NCBI GenBank assembly: GCA_965214435.1
Contig: OZ243960.1
Location: forward strand, 310,001-374,000
Direction: 5' to 3'
DNA: 64,000 bases
Origin: Rubrobacter_A sp965214435
GTDB taxonomy: Bacteria; Actinomycetota; Rubrobacteria; Rubrobacterales; Rubrobacteraceae
Below are positions 15,350 to 26,553 of the stretch, piece by piece. Under the pieces are notes generated by a model. The model was not told the origin of the DNA, ran no database searches, and saw nothing but the letters and a program-made list of their open reading frames with translations. The translations under genes and the position numbers were made by a program. Each line of letters starts with the position of its first letter. Positions within the stretch are counted from its first letter, which is position 1.

Positions 15350-18209
15350 TACGCACCTCGCGCTTTTCTGTTCTCTGGGATTCTTTAAAGGCTGCGAAAG
15401 CCGCCTGAACTATACCGGCGTGCTCTTCTTTATGGAACCTCGCCGAACCCTGCGCCGGACTCGGCCGGGCCGGCTTGCCAACGTAGCGCACTGGGAGGTC
15501 GTCGTCGACGAGCTCCCTGAGGCGCGGCTCCATAAAGCTCCACGCGCCCATGTTCTTCGGCTCCTCCTGGACCCAGACTATCTCCCGGACGTTCGGGTAG
15601 CTTTCGAGCATCTCCCTTATGTCATCGTCCGGGAACGGGTAGAGAAGCTCCACGCGCCCGACGGCCACGTTACCGGCCTCTTCCCGCTCGTCGCTCGCGG
15701 CAAGCTCCGTGTAAAACTTGCCGGTGCACAGGATCAGCCGTTCCACCGACTCGGCCCTCTCGCGGGCCTGCTCGTCATCGAGCACAGGGTGGAACTTGCC
15801 TTCCGAAAGCTCCGTGAGCGGCGAGGCCGCCAGCGGGTGGCGCAAGAGGCTCTTCGGCGACATGACTATCAGCGGCCGCCGATTGTCGGTGAGCTTCGCC
15901 TGAGCCCGCAAGAGGTGGAAGTACTGGGCAGCCGTCGTGCAGTTTGCGACCCGGACGTTCTCGTGGGCGGCGAGCTGCAAGAAACGCTCCAGCCGGGCGC
16001 TCGAGTGCTCCGGTCCCTGGCCCTCGTAGCCGTGGGGTAGGAGTAGCGTCAGGTTCGAGGTCTGGCCCCACTTCGCCTGCCCGGAGACGATGAACTGGTC
16101 GATCATCGGCTGGGCGACATTCACGAAGTCCCCGTACTGCGCCTCCCACAATACCAGTGTGTTCTCGACATTCAGCGTGTAACCGTACTCGAAGCCCAGA
16201 GCCGCTATCTCCGAGAGCGGGCTGTTGTAGACCGCGAACGAGGCATTCGCTTGCGGTATCGACTGCAGTGGGACGTACCTTTCGCCGCTCTCGGTGTCGT
16301 AGAGCGCGGCGTGGCGCTGGGAGAAGGTCCCGCGCACGGTATCCTGACCGCTCAGGCGGATCGGGACGCCGTCTTCGAGCAGCGAGGCGAAAGCTAGAGA
16401 CTCGGCGTGAGCCCAGTCGAGGCTGCCGTCTCTGTCCAGACCGCCACGGTTTTTCTGGAGCAGACGCTCGAGCTTGGAGTTCGCGTTAAAGCCGACGGGA
16501 AGCTTGAGCAGCGCCTCGTTCAGTCCTATCAGACGGTCGGCGTCAACGGCGGTGTCCGGGACCTCGACCGGCGGCGTGTAAGGCTCGTCCGTCATGGTGT
16601 CCTCGTCGGTATCCTCCGGAGACTCCTGGACCGAGCGCATCTTCTCCATGATCTCCTCGACCATATCCTCGGCCTCGGCCTCGGAGATGACGCCCCGGGC
16701 TTCCAGCTCGGAAGCCCAAATCTCCCGCACCGCCGGGTGGTCGCGGACGATCTCGTACATCCGGGGCTGGGTGTATACCGGCTCGTCGCCCTCGTTGTGC
16801 CCGAACCGCCGGTAACCGATAAGGTCGATCATGAAGTCCTTGCGGAACCTCTCCCGGTAGGCGAAAGCCATTTTCGCCGCCGCCAGACACGCCTCCGGGT
16901 CGTCGGCGTTGACGTGTACGACCGGTATCTCGTAACCCTTTGCGAGGTCACTCGCGTAGGTGGTCGAGCGGCCCTCCTGGCGCTCGGTCGTAAACCCGAG
17001 CTGGTTGTTCGTGATTATGTGGATCGTCCCGCCGGTCCGGTAGCCGGGCAGTCGCGAGAGGTTCAGCGTCTCGGCGGATACACCCTCGCCGGGGAACGCC
17101 GCGTCTCCGTGCAAGAGCACCGCGAGCGACTTGTCTTCATCTTGGTACGGTTTTCCGGCCTCGTGGCGGTCTTCCTGGGAGCCGCGGGCCATGCCCTCGA
17201 CGACCGGGTTGACGTGTTCCAGGTGGCTCGGGTTCGGGGCCAGGTTGATCAGGACCTTCGTATCTTCCTCGCCGCTTTCGAGGTGAAAGCCCCGGATGCC
17301 GAGGTGGTACTTTACGTCCCCGACCCAGGCATCACCCTGGCTCTCGGAAACCGACGGGTCCTCACCCTTGTCCGGTTGCTGGAACTCACCGAAGATCTTG
17401 GAGTACGGCTTGTCCAGTACGTGGGCCAGGACGTTCAACCGGCCCCGGTGGGCCATCCCCATCACTATCTCGGGGATGCCGCTCGAAGCCGAGGACCGCA
17501 CGAACGAGTTCAGCATCGGCACTACCATGTCGGTGCCCTCGACCGAAAAACGCTTCTGCCCGAGAAAGGTCTTGTGGAGAAACTTCTCGAAGGTGTCTAT
17601 CCGGGTGAGGCGGCCGAGCAGCCGCTTTGCGTCCTCTCCCTCAAGCTTTCCGGTGAACTCCCCGGACTCTACCGCGTCCCGCAACCAGAACCGCTCCTCG
17701 GAGATGTGGATGTGACCGAAGTCGTAGCCGGTGGTGTGGCAGTAGATCCGGCGTAGCTCTTCGACACCTTCTTTGGCCGTCCCGACCTTTTCCGCTACCG
17801 CCCCGGCGACGACGCTCGACGGCATGGCTTCGAGGTCGTCTTCAGTGATCCCGTGGAACTCCGGCTCTAACGTCGGGTCACCGGGCGGCTCTTCAAGCCC
17901 TAGCGGGTCCAACTGCGCCGCCGAGTGGCCGAAGTCCCGGATCGAGCGTATAAACTTCGCCGCGCCGACGACTTTGTCCACATCGACGCCCGCCGAACTT
18001 GCGGTGTCACCGGCGAGAGTCCCGGCGGAGCCGTGGCCGTTGGTCCCAGAGCTACCATCCGGCATCCGGGTCTCTGGCGGGCTCCAGGTTTTAAAGAACT
18101 CGCGGGCTTGCTCATCGACGGACTCGGGGTCTCTCTGGTAACTCTCATAGAGTTCCAGGACGTATCCCAGGTTCGGTCCAAAAAATTGTGTTTCTGTCAA
18201 GTCCTCCAA
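15342..18209 (-). CDS. sucA: 2-oxoglutarate dehydrogenase E1
   Basis: A 955-residue thiamine diphosphate enzyme that decarboxylates 2-oxoglutarate and succinylates the E2 lipoyl group. The N-terminal TQFFGPNLGYVLELYESY segment is the E2-docking tail. The ThDP site is GDAAFPGEGVSAETLNLS, followed by NNQLGFTT. The protein lacks the fused E2-like domain of mycobacterial KGD, so the complex is of the ordinary E1/E2/E3 type. The start is TTG at 18209; GGAGG lies inside the first codons, so the exact start is uncertain. A repeat-rich promoter region lies upstream. Confidence 0.95.
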   Translation of the reverse strand: MEDLTETQFFGPNLGYVLELYESYQRDPESVDEQAREFFKTWSPPETRMPDGSSGTNGHGSAGTLAGDTASSAGVDVDKVVGAAKFIRSIRDFGHSAAQLDPLGLEEPPGDPTLEPEFHGITEDDLEAMPSSVVAGAVAEKVGTAKEGVEELRRIYCHTTGYDFGHIHISEERFWLRDAVESGEFTGKLEGEDAKRLLGRLTRIDTFEKFLHKTFLGQKRFSVEGTDMVVPMLNSFVRSSASSGIPEIVMGMAHRGRLNVLAHVLDKPYSKIFGEFQQPDKGEDPSVSESQGDAWVGDVKYHLGIRGFHLESGEEDTKVLINLAPNPSHLEHVNPVVEGMARGSQEDRHEAGKPYQDEDKSLAVLLHGDAAFPGEGVSAETLNLSRLPGYRTGGTIHIITNNQLGFTTERQEGRSTTYASDLAKGYEIPVVHVNADDPEACLAAAKMAFAYRERFRKDFMIDLIGYRRFGHNEGDEPVYTQPRMYEIVRDHPAVREIWASELEARGVISEAEAEDMVEEIMEKMRSVQESPEDTDEDTMTDEPYTPPVEVPDTAVDADRLIGLNEALLKLPVGFNANSKLERLLQKNRGGLDRDGSLDWAHAESLAFASLLEDGVPIRLSGQDTVRGTFSQRHAALYDTESGERYVPLQSIPQANASFAVYNSPLSEIAALGFEYGYTLNVENTLVLWEAQYGDFVNVAQPMIDQFIVSGQAKWGQTSNLTLLLPHGYEGQGPEHSSARLERFLQLAAHENVRVANCTTAAQYFHLLRAQAKLTDNRRPLIVMSPKSLLRHPLAASPLTELSEGKFHPVLDDEQARERAESVERLILCTGKFYTELAASDEREEAGNVAVGRVELLYPFPDDDIREMLESYPNVREIVWVQEEPKNMGAWSFMEPRLRELVDDDLPVRYVGKPARPSPAQGSARFHKEEHAGIVQAAFAAFKESQRTEKREVRSA

Positions 18210-18257
18210 AGTGGATCACACCCTCAGGTCTACGGTCTTTCGTGGTTTGCGACTTGC

Positions 18258-18414
18258 TTGCAGCAGGTTTGTGGCGCCGGTATGCCGGTTCCCCTCTGAA
18301 CCCCTTGCAGGGCTGAGACTTTGGACGCTATATTCCCGGAACGATGAAACATACCAATCCTTGTAATAATACCCTATCTTCGGGTTCTTAACCTTTTCTG
18401 TAAACCTGCTGCAA
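18258..18414 (-). promoter_or_regulatory. sucAB promoter region with repeated CAGGTTT motif
   Basis: On the minus strand the region carries two tandem copies, CAGGTTTGCAG and CAGGTTTACAG, just upstream of a possible promoter (AGGTTA, 17 bases, TATTAT at 18366-18371). A third copy in opposite orientation lies downstream. TTGCAGCAGGTTT at 18258-18270 is the exact reverse complement of AAACCTGCTGCAA at 18402-18414. This fits paired operator sites for a regulator of the operon. No known actinobacterial site can be assigned with confidence. Confidence 0.45.
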
Positions 18415-18421
18415 ACCTGGA

Positions 18422-18769
18422 TTACCGCCGGTCACCGAGCTCCAGGAGCGCGAGCCGGAGGTCCTCGGCCATCCCGCTGTGGCCGAACTTCTCGGCCTGG
18501 GTTATCCCCTGCTCGTAGGTGGTGCGGGCTTCGTCCGGGCGGCCGGTGCGCGTCAGGACTTCGCCGAGCCTCTCGTAGGCGTTGCCCTCGTCTTCGGCGA
18601 CCTCGATGTAGCGGCGGAGAACGGCGATCTCATCTTCGTAACGCTCGGCCTTGCCGTACTCGTTGGCTAGCGCCAGAAGGCCGGTCGGGTTGTCCGGGTT
18701 ATCCGCGAGCATCCGCTCGAAGTAGTCTATGCGGGCACCGGTAGGGTCCATGCCTTCGGGGTTGTCCAT
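18422..18769 (-). CDS. Small TPR repeat protein
   Basis: A 115-residue helical protein with about two and a half tetratricopeptide repeats: ANEYGKAERYEDEIAVLRRY, then AYERLGEVLTRTGRPDEART. ATG 18769 has GGAGGAG about six bases upstream, so the longer in-frame N-terminus is unlikely. TPR units bind partner proteins; no partner is suggested by the context. It shares an 82-bp divergent promoter region with the trans-sulfuration gene. Confidence 0.8.
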   Translation of the reverse strand: MDNPEGMDPTGARIDYFERMLADNPDNPTGLLALANEYGKAERYEDEIAVLRRYIEVAEDEGNAYERLGEVLTRTGRPDEARTTYEQGITQAEKFGHSGMAEDLRLALLELGDRR

Positions 18770-18851
18770 CCTGGTCTCCTCCACGCCTTTTACGGTTTGT
18801 AGTGTCTGGTTTAGTATAGGGCGTAAGATATCTTCAGAGAAAGATTCCCGA

Positions 18852-20099
18852 TTGACGCACTTTGATACCCGGGCCGTCCATGCCGGCGAAAAGCACAACG
18901 ACAACCACGATAAACCTTCCGGAGAAGAATCCGGGTACGTACCGGTATCGACCCCGATCTACGCCTCGACGACTTTCTCCCACCCGGACATAGAGACTAC
19001 CGACCGGGTTCTGGGCGGCGAAGAGCCGGGCTTCTCCTACGCCCGCTACGACAACCCGACCGTCGCCGCGTTCGAGAAAGCGGTCGCGGCCCTTGAAGGC
19101 TCCTCGAATGCCCGGGCGTTCGCTTTCTCGTCGGGGATGGCCGCCATGCACGCCGCGCTCACGGCGGCGGAACTCGGCGACGGCGGTAAGGTGCTTTTGG
19201 CGGAGCAGATCTACGGTTCCACCGCGACGCTCCTGCTCCAGATCTTCGGCTCCGCCGGTGTCGAGACCAGGTTTGTTGACGTCTGCGACCTCGCAGCGGT
19301 CGAGAAAAAGGTGGCGGAGTTCAAGCCCCGGGCGCTCGTCGTGGAGTCGATCTCGAACCCTCTGCTTCGCATCGCCGACGTCCCGGCGCTCGCGGAGATC
19401 ACGGAGTCCGCTGGCACGGCCCTGGTGGTGGATAACACGTTCGGCACGCCGTTTCTGCAACGCCCGCTGGAGCTCGGCGCGGACATCGTGGTCCACAGCG
19501 CCACGAAGTACCTCTCGGGGCACGGCGACCTTACGGCCGGCATCGTCACCGCCCGGCCACCGTACGACGCGGCCGTAGAACAGGTAAGGAAGCTCGTCGG
19601 CGGTGTGCTCGGTCCCTTTGAGGCGTGGCTCGCCCTGCGGGGCTTGAAGACCCTGCCGCTGCGGATGGGCCGCCAGTGCGAGAACGCCCGCGAGATAGCC
19701 GACCGGCTCGCCGGGCACCCGAAAGTTACAAAAGTCAACTACCCCGGACTCAAAGACCACCCGGACCAGGATACCGCCCGCCGGGTGCTCAACGGCAGCG
19801 GCGGCCTCGTCTCGTTCGAGCTAAACGTGGAAGACTCGGGAGGCGGTTCGGCAGACGGGCGGGTCTTGCGAGAGGCGGCGTTCCGGTTTCTGAACGCGCT
19901 CTCTCTGTGCGTAAAAGCGCCGAGCCTCGGGGACGTGTACACGCTGGCGATACACCCGGCGACCTCTTCACACCGGGAGTTCTCCCCGGCGCGGCGGGCG
20001 AAGCTCGGGGTAAAAGAGAACCTCGTGCGGCTCTCGTGCGGTATCGAGCACCCGCAAGATGTGATCTCCGACCTCGAACAGGCCCTCGACCGCTTCTAG
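18852..20099 (+). CDS. Trans-sulfuration enzyme family protein (cystathionine gamma-synthase or methionine gamma-lyase)
   Basis: A 415-residue PLP enzyme. AFSSGMAAMHAAL holds the cofactor phosphate, DNTFGTPF carries the Asp that contacts the pyridine ring, and the Schiff-base Lys is in HSATKYLSGHGD. LGPFEAWLALRGLKTLPLRM and the ending RLSCGIEHPQDVISDL are typical of the Cys/Met metabolism family. The protein starts THFDTRAVHAGE, as in family members, from TTG 18852. Gamma-synthase, gamma-lyase and O-acetylhomoserine sulfhydrylase activities cannot be separated from sequence alone. No SAM riboswitch is seen upstream. Confidence 0.9.
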   Translation: MTHFDTRAVHAGEKHNDNHDKPSGEESGYVPVSTPIYASTTFSHPDIETTDRVLGGEEPGFSYARYDNPTVAAFEKAVAALEGSSNARAFAFSSGMAAMHAALTAAELGDGGKVLLAEQIYGSTATLLLQIFGSAGVETRFVDVCDLAAVEKKVAEFKPRALVVESISNPLLRIADVPALAEITESAGTALVVDNTFGTPFLQRPLELGADIVVHSATKYLSGHGDLTAGIVTARPPYDAAVEQVRKLVGGVLGPFEAWLALRGLKTLPLRMGRQCENAREIADRLAGHPKVTKVNYPGLKDHPDQDTARRVLNGSGGLVSFELNVEDSGGGSADGRVLREAAFRFLNALSLCVKAPSLGDVYTLAIHPATSSHREFSPARRAKLGVKENLVRLSCGIEHPQDVISDLEQALDRF

Positions 20100-20164
20100 A
20101 TCACACCTAAATTGTGGCTTTGTCAACCCGATAGAGCCAAACCCGATAGTAAAATTACAAAGCT

Positions 20165-21190
20165 ATGAAACGCTTTCTCTATTACCTCCTGGCTCTCGGC
20201 TTAGCGGCGGTTGTCGCTGGCTCTATCTACAGTGTAAAACCCGCGGTTGCTCAGGGAGAAAGCCCGGAGGTTTATGTTGCGGAGATCGACGGCGGCATAG
20301 ACGCCGACGCGGCGGAGTACCTGCAACGCGTCATCAACAAAGCTCAGGAAGATGACGCCGCTGCGGTCGCTATAAAACTCGCCACGCCCGGCGGCGCCCT
20401 CGACGCGACCCGGAACATGCTCGGCACCATAAACAACGCAGAAGAACTGCCGGTCATCACCTACGTAACACCGGAGGGCGCGCGGGCCGCGAGCGCGGGG
20501 ACCTTTATCCTCATGGGCAGCGATGTGGCGGCGATGGCTCCCCAGACCAACACGGGAGCGGCGATCCCGGTCGACGGCTTTGGCCGGAACATATCGGGAG
20601 ACATGGGTACCAAAACGACCAACGACGCCGTCGCCCTTATAACCGGCGTGGCGGAAGCTCACGACCGCAACGCCGAGTGGGCCGAGTCCGCGGTAAGGGA
20701 AGGGCTCGCCATAAGCGCCCAGGAAGCGCTGGACCTGGAAGTTATAGAGTATGTAGAATCGGGACTCCGGGGAGTCCTCGAAGCAGCCGACGGAGAGACC
20801 GTTCAGCCGAAGGGTATTACGCTAAACACCGCGGACGCGGCCCTGGTCCAGCAGTCCCGGAGCTTCGAGGAACGCTACGGCTTCTCGCCCTACCTGGCGG
20901 CAGGCGTCGCAGTGCTCGCGCTCGTTGCGCTAGTGGGTACCACGCTGGCGGCCATCCGGGCGACCCGGCAAAGGGCAAGCACCGGCTCCGAAGGCATGGT
21001 CGGCAAGATCGGGGAGGTCCGCCGACGCGTTACGAACGAAGCGCCGGGTCTGGTATTCGTGCACGGCGAACGGTGGCGGGCGCTCCCCGAGACCCGGAAG
21101 CTACAGCCGCTCGAACCCGGCACCGAGGTAGAGGTAGTGGCGCTCCGGCGTGGGTCCGTGGTCGTGCGCCCCGCCGAAAACGCCAACTAG
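20165..21190 (+). CDS. NfeD-type membrane serine protease
   Basis: A 341-residue protein. A signal peptide (residues 1-29, ending AVAQ) is followed by a ClpP-class serine protease domain with nucleophile Ser in EGARAASAGTFI and Lys in DMGTKTTND. One or two transmembrane helices (about 240-265) lead to a C-terminal OB-fold NfeD domain (GMVGKIGEVRR onward). Relatives cleave stomatin/SPFH partner proteins in the membrane; no stomatin gene is next to this one. The start ATG lacks a Shine-Dalgarno sequence. Confidence 0.88.
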   Translation: MKRFLYYLLALGLAAVVAGSIYSVKPAVAQGESPEVYVAEIDGGIDADAAEYLQRVINKAQEDDAAAVAIKLATPGGALDATRNMLGTINNAEELPVITYVTPEGARAASAGTFILMGSDVAAMAPQTNTGAAIPVDGFGRNISGDMGTKTTNDAVALITGVAEAHDRNAEWAESAVREGLAISAQEALDLEVIEYVESGLRGVLEAADGETVQPKGITLNTADAALVQQSRSFEERYGFSPYLAAGVAVLALVALVGTTLAAIRATRQRASTGSEGMVGKIGEVRRRVTNEAPGLVFVHGERWRALPETRKLQPLEPGTEVEVVALRRGSVVVRPAENAN

Positions 21191-21193
21191 CAC

Positions 21194-22015
21194 TCAGACC
21201 GGAAGCCGTCCGGCAACCCGGTGGTAGACCAAGCCGTAGTAGAAGTCTCCACTCGCGGCCACACCTTCCAGCATCTCCGTCCACCTCTCGCGCTCCGCAG
21301 CCGTAATGCGACCCGCCGCGAGTGCCGCGTCCGCGAGACCTTCCAGCAACTCGCGGGTGTAGGGTAGGTAGCGATCGTCGGTCCACAGGAACGAGCGGCG
21401 CGGCAGTAACTCCAGACCGGCTTCCCGCAGCAGCGGCCGGAGGCCGAGCGCGAGCGTCGGCTTGAGGTCTCGCCTTTCTTTAGCGTACACCCGGCGCGAG
21501 AGGTCGTGGTCCGGGAAGTTTACCGAGTCGGTGAGCAGGTCCTGCTCCACAAACGCCAGCACACCGCCGGGTTCGAGGCGGGTAGCGAGGTCGTTTACCA
21601 GGTCAGCCGTACCAGCCGCATCGAGATACGGGACCATTACGGAAGAGATGATCCAGTCAAACTTCCGCTCCCCGAACGGGAACGCCGCCGGCTCCAGGAC
21701 GTCCCACCGGCCGAGCGTAATGTTACTAAAGCCCTCGGCTTCTATCCTCTCCCGGGCAAAGGCCAGCATCCCCTCGCTCTTGTCCGCGGCGTATACGGCG
21801 GAATCCGGCAGAGCCCGAGCCACGCGCCGCGAGAGTGCGGCCGTCCCGCACCCGACTTCGAGAACTGTAGCCGGAGCGGGGTCCAGGAGCGGCGCTACGA
21901 GGTCGTCGAACATCGCCCCGGAAGCCGGGGCTTCGGCGCGGGCCTCCATGCGCCCGGCGGCCGCGAGCGCCTCCGCGCCGAGGTTGCTGTAATCGGGTAT
22001 GCCCGGTATCCGCAC
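21194..22015 (-). CDS. SAM-dependent methyltransferase, class I
   Basis: A 273-residue Rossmann methyltransferase. Motif I is VLEVGCGTAALSRRVA (about residues 51-66), the acidic residue of motif II is in VYAADKSEGM, and FDWIISSVMVPYLD is the motif IV region. GTG 22015 follows GGAGGATCCC. The C-terminal helical part (LLPRRSFLWTDDRYLPY) is unlike named families, so the substrate is unknown. It lies downstream of the YyaL-like gene with an 18-base gap and is likely co-transcribed. Confidence 0.88.
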   Translation of the reverse strand: MRIPGIPDYSNLGAEALAAAGRMEARAEAPASGAMFDDLVAPLLDPAPATVLEVGCGTAALSRRVARALPDSAVYAADKSEGMLAFARERIEAEGFSNITLGRWDVLEPAAFPFGERKFDWIISSVMVPYLDAAGTADLVNDLATRLEPGGVLAFVEQDLLTDSVNFPDHDLSRRVYAKERRDLKPTLALGLRPLLREAGLELLPRRSFLWTDDRYLPYTRELLEGLADAALAAGRITAAERERWTEMLEGVAASGDFYYGLVYHRVAGRLPV

Positions 22016-22033
22016 GGGATCCTCCGGTAAAAC

Positions 22034-24097
<2,064 letters not shown>

Positions 24098-24194
24098 GAT
24101 AAGTCCTCCTGGTTTACTCATCTCTAGGGCAGGGTAATGCGATTTTATACGCCCGATCGGGTGATTGATCAGTGAATAGAGAAGGAGAACCAGG

Positions 24195-24563
24195 TTGGCT
24201 GAAAACGGTATAGAGGCCGCGGACTTTGACTCGACCCTCTCGACACTGCGCCAGGGGGTCGTAGAGGTCGCGGTCGGCAAGGCCAGAGAAGAGGTCGACG
24301 GCTGGCAGCGGAAGCTGGCAGCCACCGATGACCCAGAGCTCGTACCCGTGGCGGATAACCTCTCGCGGTTAAGTACGGAGCTCGACCGCGAGCCGCTGGA
24401 CGGCGTGGTGATCAGCGGCCTCATGACCACGCTCGCGGATCAGACCCGCGCCCTGGCCTCGAGCGACGTCGCCGGCACGGTCACCGACAAGCTGGAGCAA
24501 CTCGGCCAGCTTCTGGCGAGCGAGGGCGCGTCGCTCTCCGAAGCCCCGTCGCCGGAACTATGA
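24195..24563 (+). CDS. Conserved hypothetical helical protein
   Basis: A 122-residue acidic, mostly helical protein without a recognised domain. The TTG start follows GAAGGAG. Heptad-like Leu/Ala spacing from about residue 50 to 110 suggests helical hairpins. It is divergent from the YyaL-like gene and precedes the aldolase gene by 91 bases. I cannot assign a function. Confidence 0.6.
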   Translation: MAENGIEAADFDSTLSTLRQGVVEVAVGKAREEVDGWQRKLAATDDPELVPVADNLSRLSTELDREPLDGVVISGLMTTLADQTRALASSDVAGTVTDKLEQLGQLLASEGASLSEAPSPEL

Positions 24564-24654
24564 GCCGGTAAATCCGGAACTGGTAAACCCGGAGCGGCAC
24601 TCCGGAGCGTCTGGTATCTTGGGTAGTTTGAGAAGTAAGATGCGAGGAGGAATT

Positions 24655-25677
24655 ATGAACGTGCAAGAACTGCAGAAAACCGCCAGGGAACTGGTGTCGC
24701 CAGATCGGGGAATCCTGGCAGCCGACGAGAGCTTCGGGACCATAGAGAAGCGCTTTAGCGCCCTCGACATCGAGTCCACCGAGGACAACCGGCGAGCTTA
24801 CCGGGAGATGTTGTTCAGCACCGAGGGCATAGGCGAGTTCCTGTCCGGGGTGATCCAGTTCGACGAAACTATCCGCCAGAAGGCTTCGGACGGTACCCCG
24901 CTGCCGCAGGTGCTGGAAAACCAGGGCGTCGTGCCGGGCATTAAGGTAGACGGTGGCGCGGTAGCTCTGCCGCTCTCCCCGGGCGAGAAGTACACGCAGG
25001 GCCTCGACGGTCTCGCCGGCCGCCTCGAAGAGTACCGGGAGCTCGGCGCGCGCTTTACCAAGTGGCGGTCGGTCATCACGATCGACGAGGGGCTGCCGAC
25101 CCGCCGGTGCATCCGGGACAATGCCCAGGGGCTCGCCCTCTACGCCGCCTTCTGCCAGGAAGCGGGCCTCGTGCCGATAGTCGAGCCGGAAGTCCTTATA
25201 GACGGCGACCACTCCGTAGAGCGGTGCTACGAGGTCTCCGAGCTTACGCTCCGGACGACCTTTGAAGCGCTCTCCGAGCATGGCGTGGAACTATCCGGGA
25301 TGCTGCTCAAGCCGAACATGGTGATCTCCGGCAAAGAAGCCTCCCACCAGTCCAGTCCCGAAGAAGTCGCCCGCTACACGGTCGAGTGTCTGCTGCGGAC
25401 CGTCCCGGCGGCGGTGCCAGGCATCGTGTTCCTCTCCGGCGGCCAGAACGACATCCAGGCGACCGAGAACCTGAACGCGATGAACTCGATGTACAGCGAC
25501 CTGCCGTGGCAACTCTCCTTCTCCTACGCCCGAGCCTTGCAGGAGAAGCCGATGGAGATCTGGGGCGGCAACCCGGACAACGTCGAGGAAGCCCAGAAAG
25601 CTTTCTACCACCGGGCAAAGATGAACGGCGCCGCCCGCTCCGGCAGCTACTCCGAAGACATGGAGTCCGCAGCGTAG
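24655..25677 (+). CDS. Fructose-bisphosphate aldolase, class I
   Basis: A 340-residue Schiff-base aldolase cleaving fructose 1,6-bisphosphate in glycolysis and gluconeogenesis. RGILAADESFGTIEKRF at the N-terminus, GIKVDGG, ITIDEGLPTRR, IVEPEVLIDGDHS, the Schiff-base Lys in GMLLKPNMV and LSGGQND are all in family order. ATG 24655 follows GGAGGAATT. A strong terminator follows, so the gene is monocistronic or the last of its unit. Confidence 0.96.
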   Translation: MNVQELQKTARELVSPDRGILAADESFGTIEKRFSALDIESTEDNRRAYREMLFSTEGIGEFLSGVIQFDETIRQKASDGTPLPQVLENQGVVPGIKVDGGAVALPLSPGEKYTQGLDGLAGRLEEYRELGARFTKWRSVITIDEGLPTRRCIRDNAQGLALYAAFCQEAGLVPIVEPEVLIDGDHSVERCYEVSELTLRTTFEALSEHGVELSGMLLKPNMVISGKEASHQSSPEEVARYTVECLLRTVPAAVPGIVFLSGGQNDIQATENLNAMNSMYSDLPWQLSFSYARALQEKPMEIWGGNPDNVEEAQKAFYHRAKMNGAARSGSYSEDMESAA

Positions 25678-25703
25678 AGATAGCCTGAAATAAAAGCCGT
25701 CCG

Positions 25704-25743
25704 GCGTCCGGGACTTGCAGGAGCCAAGTCCCGGACGCTTTTT
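25704..25743 (+). terminator. Strong intrinsic terminator after the aldolase gene
   Basis: A 14-bp perfect stem, GCGTCCGGGACTTG with CAAGTCCCGGACGC, and a 7-base loop, followed by TTTTTG. Confidence 0.93.
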
Positions 25744-25752
25744 GCTACGGAG

Positions 25753-26178
25753 CTACCGGTGGTCGTCGGTTCCGGTGAGGTCCGCGAGGAGGTAGAGTAG
25801 ATCGGTCGTGGTGAGGATGCCGGCGAGTTCGTTGCCGGAGATAACCGGCAGGCAGCCGATCTTCTTTTCGGCCATCGTGCGGGCGGCGGACTCGACGCTG
25901 TCTTCCGGAGAAACGGTCTCCGGGTTCCGGACCATGATGTCCCCGACCAGGATCTCCTTTAGCGCGGTCTCGCGGTCGGCGGGGTCGGCGCTTCCGGCGG
26001 CGGGGCTTGTGCCCTTCAGGTCCCGGTCGGATATGAGCCCACGGAGCCGCCCGCCGTCGTCCAGCACCGGCACGTGGCGGATATTGTTTTCCGCGCAGAC
26101 CTCCAGCGTCCGGGCGGCGTCGGCGTCCACCGGTAGTGTTACGACCTCCTGGACCATTACGTCCCTCACCCGCAGCAT
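25753..26178 (-). CDS. Tandem CBS domain protein
   Basis: A 141-residue protein made of two CBS domains: VRDVMVQEVVTLPVD to GLISDRDL, then VGDIMVRNPETVSPEDSV to GILTTTDLLYLL. Such Bateman modules bind adenine nucleotides and regulate partner proteins. It is an isolated module with no effector domain and starts at ATG 26178. Confidence 0.92.
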   Translation of the reverse strand: MLRVRDVMVQEVVTLPVDADAARTLEVCAENNIRHVPVLDDGGRLRGLISDRDLKGTSPAAGSADPADRETALKEILVGDIMVRNPETVSPEDSVESAARTMAEKKIGCLPVISGNELAGILTTTDLLYLLADLTGTDDHR

Positions 26179-26270
26179 ATATCTATCCTTCCGTTGCGTG
26201 TCCCGGGCGGTGGTCCGCTCCGGGCGTGGTAGTGTAGAAGCTTAAAGGTAAGCGAAGTCCGGAGGTAAAA

Positions 26271-26525
26271 ATGTTAGAGGTTTACCAGAAAGAAGGATGC
26301 CCGTTCTCCCGTAAGGTCCGCACGCGGCTGAGCGAGTTGGGACTGAGCTGGATCGCCCATTCCGCGGATTCCGGCACACCCGCAGAGGATATGCTGGAGA
26401 GGATCAGCGGGGAACGGAAGGTACCGTACCTTGTGGACGCCGACCGGGGGGTCGCGATGCCTGAGTCCGACGACATCATCGCCTACATCGACGAGCACTA
26501 CGCCGGTGTTGCTCAAAACCGCTAG
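26271..26525 (+). CDS. Glutaredoxin-like / GST N-terminal domain protein
   Basis: An 84-residue thioredoxin-fold protein. EGCPFSRKVRTRL gives a CPFS active site with a single Cys, KVPYLVD has the cis-Pro, and ESDDIIAYIDEHY is the glutathione-binding type helix. It resembles monothiol glutaredoxins and stand-alone GST N-terminal domains. ATG 26271 follows GGAGGT. The thiol partner is unknown. Confidence 0.88.
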   Translation: MLEVYQKEGCPFSRKVRTRLSELGLSWIAHSADSGTPAEDMLERISGERKVPYLVDADRGVAMPESDDIIAYIDEHYAGVAQNR

Positions 26526-26553
26526 ACACGGTGGCCAGGTGCGATAGCTGTCG

